DNA of 64,000 nt from the NCBI GenBank assembly GCA_963281255.1, contig OY725488.1, positions 9,025,524 through 9,089,523 on the forward strand, in the 5' to 3' direction. The notes beneath the pieces are model-generated. The model saw only the letters and a list, made by a program, of their open reading frames with translations, was not told the origin of the DNA and did no database searches. The first letter of the stretch is position 1. Every line of letters begins with the position of its first letter. This stretch comes from Aphrocallistes beatrix (Eukaryota; Porifera; Hexactinellida; Sceptrulophora; Aphrocallistidae). A program made the position numbers and the translations under genes. This document shows, piece after piece, positions 32,184-43,455 of the stretch.

Positions 32184-33816
32184 CTATTTGATATTTTGAA
32201 AATCGACACACTCTAGGCCGAATGTTACACGGTATGTATATAAACAATATAGTAAATCACTAATTGGAGTTAATTCAAGACTGAACAGAAAGGATGGAGA
32301 ATGGTAGATAGAAACTGCTGGAAAGAGAGAATAGGGACATTCTTTCCAGTCTGAATCAGAGTCTGAGGGAGACTGCATCTCCACTGGGGCGGGATATCTG
32401 TCCAGTAGGGACAGGAGAGAGTGCTTGCTCTCCTCCATCAAGTCCCTCTCAACATTCTGTCGGATGGAGAACAGGTGCAGATGTGTTCTCTGCTCGAACA
32501 GGTTTGCACAGCTGCTCAGTAGCGAGTAGAGACCGCTGTTGTTCTCTATGGATGTGCCTACCGGGATCTACATGGGAGCATAGTTGGTAAAAGGAATTTG
32601 AGTTATTCTCGGAGTGTTAATATGGAAATAAATTTATATTTGAAAATTAAATTAGGTTTACGAATTGTTGATGTGCCATCTAATGCCAAACAGTACTTTT
32701 TTTCACTTTACTATATTGAGATAATTAGCATGAGTGTTCCGTAATAAATGAAATGTGTCCCATATTATCCCATGTACGTAAATATTTTCCTAATAAAGCT
32801 TTCAGTCATTTTCAGCTCAAGTAGGCATGTACTTGTATGTACACATGTCATTGATTGGTAGATAATTGAACTAATATTAATTAGAGTTTAAACTCGCTAT
32901 TAGGGAACAGGGAATGGTTTAGCAGTTTATTATAGAATTGTACTGGAATCATTAAATAAGGTCTCTTCCCTACATACACAAGAAAATATGCATAACAAAT
33001 TCAGGAATTGGTATTGGACATATCCAGGCTAATTCAATGAAATATGTCTTTTATAAATCCACAATCAGGCGATGGAAATGTAACTAATTATAGAAACATT
33101 AGAATACTCACACTCTTGACGGTTGTGGAAGCTCCAGTCTCCGCCAGCTCTTCCCTGCTGACTGAGTGGATGAGTCCGAGGGGAGTTATGTCAGCTGTGA
33201 ACACCTGTGGAAAGGGGTCTCTGAGGGAGAGCGGGGAACTAGCCACAAAAGAGAAACTGGTGCAGCCTGCATATCTGCCTCCGAACTGGTGGCTGAGGAA
33301 GTCACTGAGGGAAGTGGATGAGTCGTAGCATGTGTGCTGAGGGGAACCAGAACCGAACAGTTCGTAGGAAGCTGGCACTCCCCTCACCACATGGCAGGCT
33401 GCGACGGAAAGGGAGCTCTGGTCGACACAGGGGGTGAGGCAGGAGGCAGAGGAGAGGGGGTGGAGAGACAAGGAGTTCACAAGAGTGGGAAGGGGATGTG
33501 AGCTGACAGAGCGGTGAGCTTGCGTCCACTCGGGGTCAGAATTGCGCTCAAATCCTGGATACCTACTCCAGCGTCTGGAATGCGGTGCATCAGAGAGTAG
33601 GTGTCCACAGCTGCTGCCAGCACAGCGGAACTATGGTAGGGGGTAGGCTGGTACGACAGGAACGGAGGAGGAAGGGAAGGGGGGAGAGTTGATAACGGGG
33701 TAACCATGGATGCGTGCTCCAGCCAATCGGAGAGATTGAGAGCTGAGGTGATGGCAGAGGAGAAGGTGGTGTCAGGAGGACAGGGGAAGGTGATAGGGGG
33801 CAGGAAGGGGAGACAT
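32184..33816 (-). pseudogene. MSTO1: Misato 3' fragment (exons 3-4), copy 2
   Basis: The last exon begins at 32,567 behind a TAG acceptor. The normal stop after PSDSDSD is changed to TGG, so the frame runs on to 32,184. The penultimate exon occupies 33,112 to about 33,816 with a GTGAGT donor. A 16-base deletion near 33,487 (loss of ACTTTCCCACGAGTGG relative to the other copies) shifts the frame. The 5' side is cut at the same point as the 21.0 kb copy and joined to exon X. The intron is about 545 bases. Both the stop loss and the frameshift mark it as a pseudogene. Confidence 0.85.
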
Positions 33817-33985
33817 GTCGATGTAAAGGTCTGTAGACTGGACTCATCTCTGATAGATATCTCTCAGACGGAAATCTTCACTTCTCAACTGTGATGTGAA
33901 GAACACTGGTCTATACGCGTCAGTCATGTGGACATGTATCTCTGAGACGTGGTTTCCTCCAGCGTTAAAATTCTATGACAGCACT
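33817..33985 (-). pseudogene. Unidentified exon fragment X, copy 3
   Basis: Same fused exon as at 21,028, with a few substitutions (AGATATCTCTCAGACGGAAA). It shows that the misato/X junction predates the duplication of this block. Confidence 0.45.
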
Positions 33986-34740
33986 TTACTTGAATTTGAT
34001 ATTTTCGTTGCTCAAAACAATATGTACTACACATTTAACTTGAACTAACTTTAATGTAATGATTATCACACCCAATGGTTACTTGAACTTGAGAAGCGAA
34101 GGACTGTATATTTTGATCAGAAAATATGTAGAATTTTGATCAGAAAACCAATATAGAATTTTGATCAGATATCTGGAATGTATGTAAATTAGTATTGAAA
34201 TTCCACATTTCTGATTGAAATTCTACATTTGTTTTCTGATCAAAATATAGTCTCGAGTGAAGCAGTAACGGTAAATGGTAAAGTTAATACGTTTAATTTT
34301 CAATTATATAAGGTAGTTCCGTCTGAGTTTCATTATATAAAGATGTTATAATTTTCCGACTAGATCCCAGGAAATTTAGACGATATGGGCAAAACCGGAG
34401 TTGATCAGTAATCAGTGATACTATTTTAGCCATAAATCACCTATAAGATAGACTACTAAGATAAACTAAATATGTGCCTGTCCACCATCTAGAGTCATTG
34501 TGAGCTACAAGACACTGTTTGACTTTTGTGAATTGTTACAATTCCAATCTAATTCCATTCAAACAGTGACATTATTATAGCATAGATCAGTGTGATGTGT
34601 GAAGTTGTGTAATTCATTCATAAGTGATAGGCCTAACAATCAAAACGATAAAACATTAAAATGACGCCACTCGATATGTACTAAAAATAACTACAGAAAT
34701 GATCGGCGTAAAAGCTGGTTATGAGGGAGGGAAGAAGGAA
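33986..34740. repeat. Duplicated spacer, empty site for the hAT
   Basis: Matches 21,211-21,699 joined directly to 23,777-24,010. The single ATCTAGAG at 34,487-34,494 is the pre-insertion state of the hAT target. No gene is seen. Confidence 0.8.
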
Positions 34741-34805
34741 TGTTCTTTGTGGTTTCCTCTGCGTCTCTCTGGGCTAACAGAACCGTATCGTTGCTGGAAG
34801 AATTT

Positions 34806-34866
34806 TCCTTGCTTACCACCTGATGTCCCTCCGAGTCACTTTCCCCTCATAATCTACTACAGGTAC
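34806..34866 (-). pseudogene. Short NHL-A relic
   Basis: CTTACCACCTGATGTCCCTC, then CATAATCTACTACAGGTA, matches the inside of NHL-A genes (coding GGTSGGK and VVDYEGKVT), with a small internal deletion. It is flanked by unrelated sequence on both sides, so it is only a scrap of a further A copy. Next to it (34,867) CGGGCGTTCAATAAGTTCTG looks like one end of a mariner-type element without a partner. Confidence 0.6.
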
Positions 34867-35021
34867 TACGGGCGTTCAATAAGTTCTGATCATTATGAGA
34901 TAACATGACTAGATTGTATAAGTACCATAATTCTGTTTATTTTATCAATTACCTAAAAGGCAGTTTTTACTTCATCTTGATATTCCATATACTTATTGAT
35001 TTACACATTATTTTGTAAAAC

Positions 35022-35110
35022 CATAGCCTACTACAATAAGGCCTTTTCACTGAACAATTTTCCATGGTACCAGGGATAAGATAAAGTGGATTTTCTTACG
35101 CACCCATAAT
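35022..35110. repeat. Fragment of a foldback arm
   Basis: CCATAGCCTACTACAATAAG opens like the arms of the foldback element at 51.3 kb, but the similarity fades within about 90 bases. The DNA from there to 35,300 shows nothing else. Confidence 0.35.
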
Positions 35111-35308
35111 ATGAATAAATAATTTTTGTTCCAAATCTACTAATTCATCATTTGTTTGATGCATAACTATATGAAACTAGTCTACGTTCCAATAAATTAT
35201 ATATCAATGTTATGGCTATTTTCTTTCTCTGCTGCTATATGGTTCCTTTTTACTTTTATGTTGTATTTGTTCTTGAATGTTAGCTCTCAACTGTTTCTAT
35301 ACATATAA

Positions 35309-36494
35309 AGCCCACCATACACGATGCAACAAAGTTGCATGCAACTGTTGCATGCAACTTTGTTGCATCGTGTATGTTAAAAGTTGCATGCAACATTGTT
35401 GCATGCAATTTTGTTGCATCGTGTATGGTGAATTTTTCATGCAACATTGTTGCATGCAACATGTTGCATGAAAGTAGAGCATTGCTCTACTTCCATGCAA
35501 CAAAGTTGCATGGAATTTCAAAATACCTGTTTTTCCTAATTGTTTAGTATTGAAAACCACAACTGATAGCAGATGGTTAAATCGAGATAACTTTAGTACT
35601 AAAGTGAGGTTAGGATTTCAATCAAGCAAGCCTGGATTTGGTTAACCGGTTAACCGGCTAACCGCCGTCGATCTCGGTTAACATTTAATAAGAAAATCTT
35701 AGATCGGCTAGCCGATCTGCTTTATTTTCTAAATATTTACGCTAATTTCATTGTTTTTCGACCGAGATTCATGAATATTACTTCTAAAAAATTAATAATA
35801 CATCATAATTTCTATTTTTAATCATATAGTATATCTCGAGACAGCTGAAAATTATCAAATTGATCACTAGCAGGTTAAATATTAGTCTAAAAATGCATAT
35901 TTCAACCAATTAATATAGACATCGGTTAACCGGTTAACCGCCCTAGAGGAAACCAAAATAACCGATCCCTAAAATCGGTTAACCACTCTGAATCAAGTAA
36001 GCAACAAGGGAACACTTTCAATAACAATACTTGTACTTGTAGTAAATTCCTTTATATGATAAAGTCGATCCATTCAATAACCAAATTGTAAACCAAAATT
36101 GCCAAACCTTATTATCACTGGACAGACGAAAAACTTTTATATATAGATTTGTATCAAGTACGGCCTTATCTTTACAACCTCCGACGAAGTAAAATAATCA
36201 AGAATGAGGAAACGAGAAGACTTTTAAAAAATCATAATATGGATTGAAAATAGCTATTTATCAATTTCAATTATATTTATAAATTAGTATGTGCATACTG
36301 TACACAACAATATGATTTTCCATGCAACAAGTTGCGCGAGAATGAATATTTCATGCAACAAAGTTGCATGGAAATAATGTTGCATGCAAAATTTTGCATG
36401 CAACATTGTTGCATCGTGTATGTTGACTTGTTGCATGCAACAAAGTTGTATGCAATAGTTGCATGCAACAAAGTTGCATCGTGTATGGTGGGCT
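35309..36494. mobile_element. PIF/Harbinger-type element with palindrome-paved ends (copy 1)
   Basis: The ends are AGCCCACCATACACGATGCA and its exact reverse complement. The 3-base target duplication TAA lies at 35,306-35,308 and 36,495-36,497, as in PIF/Harbinger. Each end, about 170-190 bases long, is built from runs of GTTGCATGCAAC and ATGCAACAAAGTTGCAT palindromes, separated by repeats of the terminal ACACGATGCAAC word. The core is non-coding. It contains a second insertion at 35,628-35,990. A second copy, inverted, is at 46,396-47,320. Confidence 0.85.
35628..35990. mobile_element. hAT-like MITE with GGTTAACC-paved ends, nested
   Basis: The left end has TTGGTTAACCGGTTAACCGG and the right end CGGTTAACCGGTTAACCGCC and GGTTAACCACTCTG. 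Direct repeats AATCAAGC (35,620-35,627) and AATCAAGT (35,991-35,998) flank it. The inverted sister element at 46.85 kb has one such site and no insert, so the sister is the empty allele. The body is AT-rich and non-coding. Confidence 0.7.
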
Positions 36495-36497
36495 TAA

Positions 36498-37880
36498 GGA
36501 TGCGCCACGCAGCAAAGGGGCAATGGAGAGGCGGGATGGACCAACAACGAAGTATCCGGCAAGCCAATTCCCTAAGAAGGGTCGGTGCTTTATTTGCGAC
36601 TCGGACAGGCACTTTATGGCCCAATGCCCGGAACGGCACTGTGCGAAATGTGGCGAAAGAGGACACGAGGTCCGCTATTGCCTACATACACGAAGTCGAA
36701 GAGGGGTATTTCAGGCCACGACGCAGCATAGTGTTGTACATGAGACGGCGGTTGTGGTACCAGTTAAATGGAACGGCAAACCCATCAATGTAATGATGGA
36801 CACAGGGGCGGATCCTTCGGTGGTGGACAGAGGCACCGTACAAAAGATGAATATTCCTTACAGCACAAAGTACAGTCAAGTGTATGGGCTAGGGCGGACA
36901 GCGCTTGCGGTCTGTGGTACGGCCTGCGTGGCGATGGATGTGGGGGATGGTCGACCACTAGAACACGAAATCGAAGTACTCGATATTAACAATAGGGTGG
37001 TTATATTGGGGCGAAGGTTCCTCGCGCGCTTCAAGAATACTACTTCCGATTGGGAAAACATGAGAGTTAGGCTAGGTGGTTGTTGGAAAACCTCTTTAGC
37101 TGCGGCACGCGGGGGATACGCGGCGACTAGAGCAGATATTATGCAGACTGAGATGGCAAAGGAGGGAGATAGCTTGGAGGCCAGCTGAGGTTCGATAGAA
37201 ACCCGAAACTATCACCGCGAGAAGAGACAGCCATACGCAAGGTGCTGTCGAGATGGAAGACGTTTTCGCGGAGAACCCGAAGAGCCCGCGCGAAATTGGA
37301 ACCGCGGAACACGTTATCACTCTTCTGGATGAGCGGCCGATCAGAAGCCGGCCGTTGCGTGTTTCTCCGGAAATTGAGGCGGAGGTATCCAAGCAGATAG
37401 ATGAAATGCTCGAGAATGGGATCATACGTCCCTCTTCTTCCTCTTGGGCGAGTTGAGTGATCTTGGTGAAGAAAAAGGACGGGACCCATCGATTTTCCGT
37501 AGATTACCGGGATCTCAACGATGTGACGAAGCGAGATGCCTATCCGATGCCGGATCCCCGAGATGTTTTCGATCGTATGGGAGGGGCAACAGTATTCTCT
37601 ACACTGGATGGGGCATCCGCATACTGGAGCGTGCCTGCGAAGGAAAAGCATAGGGAGTTCACTGTGTTTGTTTCAACACGCGGCCAGTTTGAATTCAACC
37701 GCATGCCTTTTAGATTGTCAAACTCACAGGCTACCTATCAGCGAGCGGTAGACCAGGCTCTACGAGGGTGTCCGAATGTACAGGCATTTGTTGATGACAC
37801 ATGTGTCCACTCGCCCAGTTTCGATACGCACCTGGAGCATTTGGATGAGGCTCAGTTGGCTATTCTAAAAATTGAGGATG
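36498..37880 (+). mobile_element. Ty3/gypsy retroelement fossil, partial
   Basis: A fossil fragment of a Ty3/gypsy-type LTR retroelement. In order it shows a gag end with two zinc knuckles of the CX2CX4HX4C form, an aspartic protease with a DTGA active site, and the first half of a reverse transcriptase with the family's FVDD catalytic motif. RNase H, integrase and both LTRs were not found, so both ends are lost. At least two breaks interrupt what remains. It abuts the right end of the Harbinger-type element on one side and an NHL-A fragment on the other. Base composition is richer in GC than the surroundings. Age cannot be estimated without LTRs; the motifs are well kept, so it is not very ancient. 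Confidence 0.85.
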
Positions 37881-37997
37881 AAGAATGTGAGGATTGGGCT
37901 TTTGAGTGTACTGATTGCTGTATTGACGGAAAAGATATGCTACGTTGTATTTTAATGACTTCAAGTAACTGTTTACTCAACAACAAGGCCAAGAATC

Positions 37998-38248
37998 AAA
38001 TTCTTCAAGTTTTCTGATAATTGTTTGATAATTGAATGTTGAAGTTCTCTGAGATTTTCAGATTTCATTTTGTCTTTTGTACATTCCAACACTAGAACAA
38101 GTTCGGTTAAAGATTATTTGTGTTTATCTCTTTCTCTTTTGCAAGAATTTAGAATCTCTTCTAGTTCACTCAACAGTTATCTTTTTCACTTTGGAGATTT
38201 TATCCTCGAATCCTTCATCTTCATTTGAGATAATATTTGCTGTTGCCA
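37998..38248 (-). pseudogene. NHL family A 5' fragment (copy 4)
   Basis: Reverse strand from the ATG at 38,248 (MATANIISN) through the coiled coil to ENLRELQHSIIKQLSE. It then stops matching near 37,998 and the propeller is absent. The DNA upstream of the ATG (38,249-38,790) matches that of the intact gene at 52.5 kb (53,712-54,260) closely. Stop codons and small deletions interrupt the coil. It carries the same ECTKDKMKSENLRE variant as the 25.9 kb copy, which lacks its own 5' part; the two may derive from one broken gene, but this is speculative. Confidence 0.75.
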
Positions 38249-38904
38249 TGAAGCAAATCTAAATAAAACTTTTCATTAATTCAAACTTATGTGACATAAC
38301 CAGAGTCTACAGTTATGGAGTTGATGTGGAAATTAGAGGTGAGTACAAAGTGTATTTCAACAGTTAGCGTTATTGTGAAGCAAGGAATGAATTTCCTACT
38401 TTCTTAGTATCACTAATTATGTGCTAGAACAGTCAGAATATTTAGAAACTATATATGGAATAATTCACTTGAAATTCACATTTATAATCTTTTACACCTA
38501 TAACAGTAAGACTTGAATAGTTACAGCGTCTTCACCAGATAATTAGTAAACTCGATCTTACTTTTCAATTTCGCTACATTATTCTTGTCAGTTCCCATTT
38601 AATTGAGCAACGACTGGCCCAATGCTGCGGTTTTTGACAGAAACTGCAGCTTTTACTGCATTCGTGCAATACTTGAGAGATGTCCTGCTTGTTTATACAT
38701 AGCAGTCATTCCCTGCCATCGCGACGTATCTGTTCTGCTGCGCTCTTGAGTATTGCATTTCTTAAGAAGAACAACATTCACTTCATTTCCAAACTTTTGT
38801 AAAGTAAATAATAAATAAAAAAGGATAGGCATAGGTAACAGTTACTAAGATGTAGAAGTGTGAGACATGAGACTTATACTGGTCTGTTCCAGGTAGACTA
38901 AGCC
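38249..38904. repeat. Duplicated NHL-A upstream region
   Basis: Matches 53,712-54,260, including TATGTGACATAACCAGAGTC and CAGCGTCTTCACCAGATAAT. The match ends at 38,790 with CACTTCATTTCC, the same point at which 54,262 turns into a hAT relic. No gene seen. Confidence 0.7.
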
Positions 38905-39372
38905 AAAGCCTACTGTACATAAGGCCTCACAGTAACTTGCGGATTTGGGACTAGGGATGGGGTAGAAGATGGTTGAACTAATACATGAGCTGCCTTAAAT
39001 CATTAACAAAGTACAATATAGCTTAGGAATATATTACCAGCATATATAAATATGGTGTCAAAGTACCCATATCTGTTGTTAAAATTTAGATTAGTCACCA
39101 TATGGTTGCGCTATAAGGTATATTTGTGACAAATTTGGTGATTTTCAGAGGTCGTTTAAGGGCACTTGTGTTTTTATTATAAAACTTTCCGCATAGAACT
39201 GAGATGTGAATGGCTTACTAATACAAAAAATTTTTTTCATGGAATGTTGCTACATTCCGGTGTTGCTATGGAAACGTGTTTTGGTTAGTCGGGATTATAT
39301 CTTGAAAACCGCGATAGCTAGATATTCAAATGTAATTCCATTTGATAGCGAATATACTACTTTCTATTAAGG
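38905..39372 (+). repeat. Single arm of a foldback element
   Basis: From AAGCCTACTGTACATAAGGC through GTTGCTACATTCCGGTGTTG to TACTTTCTATTAAGGGA it parallels the left arm of the 51,318-52,383 element in order, with moderate divergence. The opposite arm is absent. Confidence 0.6.
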
Positions 39373-39606
39373 GATAATATAATTTCGACGTATAGAATAT
39401 TCTACAAATTAACTTCAGTTCAAAGATATGTACGTACTTTGAAAATGAAATTCTACCAATCAAAATAGCACTAAACTTCTTAAGTTTAACTTGGAAGCAA
39501 ATCCATAAAATCAATTTAAAATTATGAAACATTGCAATTTCTAAACTTAGATTGTTAAGAGAATCTATTACAGAAACAAATTCGATCTAACATTCGGACA
39601 GATGGG

Positions 39607-40578
39607 CAGACTTGCCGTGGATATGGATATCCATGGATGGATTGGTCATATCCATGGGCATCGTGGATATCCATGGGTATCGTGGATATCCATAGTATAT
39701 TCTGGATGTCCTCTGTATGGTTGTACTAATAGGAATATTTCGACAGTGAATGGTTGTTGTAGGAATTATTGTTGCTAAAGGATAAACAATAGGGATACTG
39801 TTATAATTAAATTAGCAATATACATATATATATATAGTACTAAGTACACGTACTAGTGTTGTTGTTGAAGACATATATATTGTGATTGTTGAAAACTTGC
39901 AAGTATAACCACAACAATGTTATGAAGTCGCATATGCGTGTATAAGTATATAAACTTGTCAATGATAACCAACTTTACTTATGAAATTTCAAGAAATCAG
40001 TCACGATTGCATTAATGGAAGACTTAGGGATAACTCGGCTAGCTACAAAGATGTACCGGCATCTCACAACATGAACAACGTGAATGCCAAAGTGATCTAC
40101 CTCACAGAGGAAAAGAAATACGCGCCGTATCTCTCGTGTGGATATTGTATTAAAACATTCGTGTGGTACAAATTCAGTAAAGGAAAATGGGTAAACCAGA
40201 GAAAAGTATATCACAATAATCAAGAAGCTGGGAATTGTAATCGAGCCTGAGGAAGTTGCGAAGGTCATCAACAATGAGCCCATGTCCTTGTCATTTGAAG
40301 ACGATAGTGATATCGACGAGTTTACGAATGACAGTTTACATAATATCTAGAGCTTCAGTATAACATTTAGTATATGAATAGATTTTCATTAGTAATCTAC
40401 ATCTACATAGCGGTTACCTGTACATACTAGTAATAGACACTACTAGCCACCAAAGTTGTTCTAGGTCTTTGAAATATTCATGGATATCCATGGATATCCT
40501 GGTTTTTGAATATCCATGGATATCCACGCAAAAATGACATGGATATGGATGGGATTTTTCTCATCCACGGCAAGCCTG
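39607..40578 (+). mobile_element. Non-autonomous hAT with GGATATCC-paved ends
   Basis: The ends are CAGACTTGCCGTGGAT and, reversed, CAGGCTTGCCGTGGAT. The 8-base duplication CAGATGGG lies at 39,599-39,606 and 40,579-40,586. The NHL-B 3' flank at 16,945 has the same site uninterrupted (ACAGATGGGAACTAAC), so this is a clean insertion. Subterminal zones carry many GGATATCC and CCATGG palindromes. Inside, the plus strand codes LSCGYCIKTFVWYKFSKGKW (39,981-40,250) and then, in another frame, GIVIEPEEVAKVINNEPMSL to about 40,350. This looks like the BED-finger and linker part of a hAT transposase; the catalytic part is missing. Confidence 0.9.
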
Positions 40579-40738
40579 CAGATGGGAGCTAACTATTCAT
40601 AATCTGATAATTACTCATAGAAAAAACAGCAGAGGACAAAACTCTATGTAGAATTGAACAACACTGAAAATAGAACAAAATACACGAAAAAACAATAATC
40701 ATAATAGTAGTTCAGTAATAAAACAATAGCTAGTTCAA

Positions 40739-42019
40739 TTAGAAAGCTTGGAGAGAACTTTTACGATTCCTTTGAACTACAATAATCCTATTTGAATTAT
40801 CTAGTGCTACTCCAGCAGGAAGGTAGAATTTCTCATTCTCAGTTAAGTCTTCATTGGTAATGGTGTGTATCGTATCTCCTTCATTGTTGAATATCTTGAT
40901 TTGATTACCCACATAATCAGCTACTATGATATTCCCCACTTGATCGATAGTAAAGAAATAACTAAATTTAATCTCTTCTTTTGGTATCAAACATCTTATC
41001 AGATCTCCTTCTAGAGAGAATATCTGGAGATGGAAAGTGGGACAGTAACCAAACATTACATACATGTTATTCTGATAGAGTTTCATACTGTGAGTTTGAG
41101 TATTTGATTGTAAATGAGAAGATTTCAGTTGAATTCTTCTCAAGAATTTCAGATTCATGTCAAATACAACTATTGATTGCTTGAGAAGCTCACATCCATA
41201 AATGTTTGTCTGTTCATCAATCTCAATTTCCCAAATAGGATTCTCTGTTTCCACTGACTCAATTAATTTGTTAGAAAATTTGTTTAGTTTCAACAAATAG
41301 CTTCCACACTCCACGAAAAGGAATTCATTGGTTAGAGCTATTCCAGTAGATCCACTTACTATCCCATCAGTAATGGAGTAAAGATGGTTCCCTTCTGAAT
41401 CGAACACTTGAATTCTAGGACTGCGCAGATCTGTCACAAATATATTCTGTGTTGTATTGTCAATAGCTATCTGATATGGGTTCGAAATCTGATCAGGACC
41501 TCTCCTGCTAGTACCACGAGACCAGACAGGACGTACTTTCACAGAATAGTCCACACGTTGCACAGGTTTCTCCTTGAGGCACACAACCTTACACACATCA
41601 CTCACTGACACTTCTACTCCCTCCACATTCCACTCCACCTCTACCCACCCAACTGTCACTCCTTCTCCCCCTAACACTTCTTCAATACCATCTTCCAGAC
41701 TACGCACATTCTTCTGAAGCAGCTCTCTCAACTTGTTCTCTGTCAGATCTCTCTCCAGATCCTCTCGAGCTGTGTTCAGCTGTTGGAGGAGAGCTCTCTT
41801 CTCTGTCAACTCTGCTCTCACTCGATCTACAATCTCATCTAGCTCTCTCAACACACTTTCCTCTCTAGCTGCTAGCAGCAGGTGGAGCTGATGGAAATAG
41901 CTTCTCACTTTCTCTTTCTCTCTCTGTACCTGGCTCCTCAACTCCTCCAACTCTTTCTCCACCCTCTCCTCTCCCAGCAATGATTCTGCTGATAGACGCG
42001 TAGCCATTCCTCGATTCAA
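40739..42019 (-). CDS. Coiled-coil NHL-repeat protein, family B (copy 3)
   Basis: 426 residues, single exon, intact from MNRGMATRLSAESLL to SSLQAF. Coil at 14-105 (EKELEELRSQVQREKEKVRS), propeller from about 165. It is close to copies 1 and 2; distinctive blades include ECGSYLLKLNKFSNKLIESV and LKQSIVVFDM. Its 3' flank holds the short hAT element at 39.6 kb and the tail of a foldback arm. Probably functional. As with its sisters, function is unknown beyond the binding-scaffold architecture. Confidence 0.88.
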   Translation of the reverse strand: MNRGMATRLSAESLLGEERVEKELEELRSQVQREKEKVRSYFHQLHLLLAAREESVLRELDEIVDRVRAELTEKRALLQQLNTAREDLERDLTENKLRELLQKNVRSLEDGIEEVLGGEGVTVGWVEVEWNVEGVEVSVSDVCKVVCLKEKPVQRVDYSVKVRPVWSRGTSRRGPDQISNPYQIAIDNTTQNIFVTDLRSPRIQVFDSEGNHLYSITDGIVSGSTGIALTNEFLFVECGSYLLKLNKFSNKLIESVETENPIWEIEIDEQTNIYGCELLKQSIVVFDMNLKFLRRIQLKSSHLQSNTQTHSMKLYQNNMYVMFGYCPTFHLQIFSLEGDLIRCLIPKEEIKFSYFFTIDQVGNIIVADYVGNQIKIFNNEGDTIHTITNEDLTENEKFYLPAGVALDNSNRIIVVQRNRKSSLQAF

Positions 42020-42639
42020 ATACGAACTAATAACAATAAAAAAAGATAACTGAATAGATCAATCAGCGTGGTAGCTCAAATAATTAAAGGTGTTACGCTC
42101 TCGCAAGGTTCCCATCGTCCAATTAAGTTACCCAAGAAATGAGTAATATCTAAGTAGGATTCAATGCGTAGAATACAATAGAGAAAGGGAGAAATAACGA
42201 ATTGAGAATTGGTTAACAAGTGACTCAGTTGAGTCCAAACTATGAATTAGACTAAACTTTGTACGATATAATGACTATTGTGGTTAAACATAAATAAGTG
42301 GTAGTTCGCGTATCTAAGTACTTGAGACTCTATACTCTGCTAGTTTATACCTAACATCACCCTCCCGCTTTAATTTCCGATGTCGTCGGGGTTGTCTGCT
42401 GCGTACTCGGGCCATCCCGATTCCCTGAGTTTCGCTGGAAGTCTTCTGAATCTTCCGGATCTCCGTAGAAGCGCAGTTGTCGGGGTTGCCGATCCTGTGC
42501 ATGACTCTTCTTGGGTGTCAATAAACCTATTCTGAGTGTGAAGATTTATAAACGGACAGTAAATTAATTCAAGACTGAACAGAAAGAATCGAGAATGGTA
42601 GATAGAAACTGCTGGAAAGAGAGAATAGAGATATTATTT
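42020..42639. other. Spacer with a short unidentified coding-like scrap
   Basis: No firm gene. The minus strand at 42,340-42,530 is richer in GC and reads RRSGRFRRLPAKLRESGWPE then YAADNPDDIG in one frame, which has a protein-like composition, but no start, family or continuation is visible. The part after 42,545 is the duplicated 3' flank of misato. Confidence 0.3.
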
Positions 42640-43455
42640 CTAGTCTGAATCAGAGTCTGAGGGAGACTGCATCTCCACTGGGGCGGGATATCTGTCCAGT
42701 AGGGACAGGAGAGAGTGCTTGCTCTCCTCCATCAAGTCCCTCTCAACATTCTGTCGGATGGAGAACAGGTGTAGATGTGTTCTCTGCTCGAACAGGTTTG
42801 CACAGCTGCTCAGTAGCGAGTAGAGACCGCTGTTGTTCTCTATGGATGTGCCTACCGGGATCTACATGGAAGCATAGTTGGTAGAAAGGAATGTTAACTA
42901 TTCGTGGAGTGTTTATATAAAAATAAATTTCCATTTAAATTAAACCATGGATGACTCAAGTATAAGGATAGATCATTAAATAACCATGGATGAGTCCAAA
43001 GGCCATCATATAAAATATGTTAATATTAAATGTTATGATTATTATAATTGTTTATGTGAAAAAGATGATAATTGAGGTAACAAAGCAACAGAGGCATATT
43101 ACAATAACTATTATAGCTAATCTTAAATCTAGTTTATCTTAAATTTCTTGATCTTTCGAGAGTGGTCCGCACGAAAACTGATTTGAGAATTATAATCCTT
43201 GATATTGGATATCAAACAATTTGTGATAACTCCAAATAACTTGTGTAAAATATGCCAATAAATCACCTTACTGGAAGGACATTTATTACCCCAAGTTTCA
43301 CAGCAATTGTCTTACATAGAACGAACCCCTAGAGCAACTAATATTTGTTTAGAAGGCCCTGAACTACTTCTGTCATCAGAGAGATATCATTATCAATTCC
43401 GACGAAGACTTTCCATAAAATAATAACTGCTCTTAGAATAGCATCTGAAGGCCAC

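Noticed and set aside
34867-34910. Possible mariner end CGGGCGTTCAATAAGTTCTG
   Set aside because: No inverted partner or TA pair was found, so it is mentioned only within the NHL-A relic entry.
35280-36793. Several overlapping frames rich in Met, His, Cys and Gln around 35.3-36.7 and 47.1-47.3 kb
   Set aside because: They are translations of the palindromic GTTGCATGCAAC arrays in the Harbinger-type elements, not proteins.
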